DNA from: Tetmemena sp. SeJ-2015
Taxonomy: Eukaryota > Ciliophora > Spirotrichea > Sporadotrichida > Oxytrichidae
Direction: 5' to 3'
NCBI GenBank assembly: GCA_027382625.1
Contig: JAJKFJ010021718.1
Coordinates: forward strand, 62,001-126,000
Length of the DNA stretch: 64,000 bases
In this document: in pieces, positions 63,181-64,000 of the stretch
Position numbering within the stretch: position 1 is the stretch's first letter
How the letters are laid out: each line of letters starts with the position of its first letter
The notes under the pieces: generated by a model
The model's database searches: none
What the model saw: only the letters and a program-made list of their open reading frames with translations
Told to the model about the DNA's origin: nothing
Program-made: the position numbers and the translations under genes

Positions 63181-64000
63181 AACTCACTATATTTATTGAT
63201 TTAACAAAAAAACATTTTAAATTTAATTTAAATTAGTTTATTATGAAATCTAGAAATGAATTAGATGGTTATCAATAATAATATCTATATCAATATAATA
63301 ATAAAACAACAAAATAGTTATTTTAAATAGTTATTCTTCTACTTTAAGTCTTATTGAATCAGGAAAATAACCTTAAATTAAATCAGCCTTCCTCTATAAG
63401 CCACCTCTTCTTTGTAGATAAGCTATATGTGTTATCCTAAAGTAGTAACATCAGGATTCACTAGTAGTTATACATAGTGAGTGATAGCTTGGAATTTTTG
63501 TGAAAATCACTATAGTCTATAAAACACAAGAACTCAAGCTATGCTTGCTCTTTGGATAATTTTCAATGAAAAATCCAAATTATGAATGGCATTACTAGTC
63601 CAGACTAGACTAATCAATTATGCTTGTAAATCGGAAAAAGGTTAAGAATATAAACAGAGAGTATTGTATATTATTGAAAAAGGTAGAGATAATGAATATT
63701 AACTCCTTGCTCAACCATTCAATTTATCCTGGTCGTTAGAATGTACTTTAATTCTGTCGCTATTTTACAAGAAATATTATGGACATTCATTTTTTCTTTT
63801 TAAAGTTTGAAGGCAAATAAATCAAGATTAGGATTTTTTATTATATATTTTTTGTTACTCTTGTTTAAAACTTAAGAATTTATACTTATTTAAAAAAATA
63901 GTAAATTTTCAAGAAAAACCTAAATTTAAAAATAAATTGAGAAAAGGGAAAATTAATAGTTGAAACCCTTACCTCTTGAAAATATTTGTTCAAGTGATTA
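63180..64000. other. AT-rich end of window
   Basis: AT-rich with only short frames; 63380-63600 is slightly less AT-rich but no protein was recognised in either strand. Confidence 0.45.

Overview
The window looks like germline (micronuclear) DNA of a hypotrich/stichotrich ciliate of the Oxytricha-Stylonychia-Tetmemena type. Three observations support this. (1) TAA and TAG occur in frame all through otherwise good coding sequence and only TGA ends genes, so the code is UAR=Gln; a TAA codon even lies inside the P-loop of a dynein AAA1 domain. (2) Reading frames are repeatedly broken by short AT-rich inserts flanked by direct repeats of about 3-15 bp, and removing insert plus one repeat restores a known motif (C2H2 zinc fingers, a CDDGN/GDGCS Cys repeat, a PKA C-terminus). 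These are internal eliminated sequences (IESs) with pointers between macronuclear-destined segments (MDSs). (3) Two genes are scrambled: pieces lie in the wrong order (PKA catalytic subunit) or wrong orientation (dynein heavy chain), and matching pointers join them.

Layout. 1-1.6 kb: 3' part of an unrecognised helical protein (+). 1.9-5.6 kb: unrecognised Ser/Gln-rich minus-strand coding blocks. 5.7-23.1 kb: one divergent dynein heavy chain locus, mostly on the minus strand, with the AAA1 P-loop segment inverted at 22.6-23.15 kb and a separate small gene lying between dynein segments (11.36-12.71 kb). 23.2-25.9 kb: low-complexity plus-strand gene pieces. 25.9-29.8 kb: a second dynein-like tail/linker (-) interrupted by a 913-bp inverted-repeat element. 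30.3-31.5 kb: Gln/Ser-rich gene (+). 32.4-34.3 kb: C2H2 zinc-finger gene (+). 35.5-42 kb: two unrecognised minus-strand genes with a small plus-strand gene between them. 42.9-46.06 kb: three tandem paralogs for small secreted/membrane proteins. 46.2-51.55 kb: scrambled PKA catalytic subunit, with a 570-bp identical internal duplication and another gene (48.2-50.84 kb) between the copies. 51.8-59.2 kb: large cadherin-like, Cys-rich, multi-pass membrane protein (-). 59.2-64 kb: AT-rich germline-limited-looking DNA with a long foldback element and a dispersed repeat.

The genes do not form an operon. The common theme is developmental DNA processing: IES removal, segment reordering and inversion would be needed to make most of them translatable. 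All coordinates of multi-MDS genes are outer limits; many internal junctions were not resolved by eye, and all identities were read without database searches.
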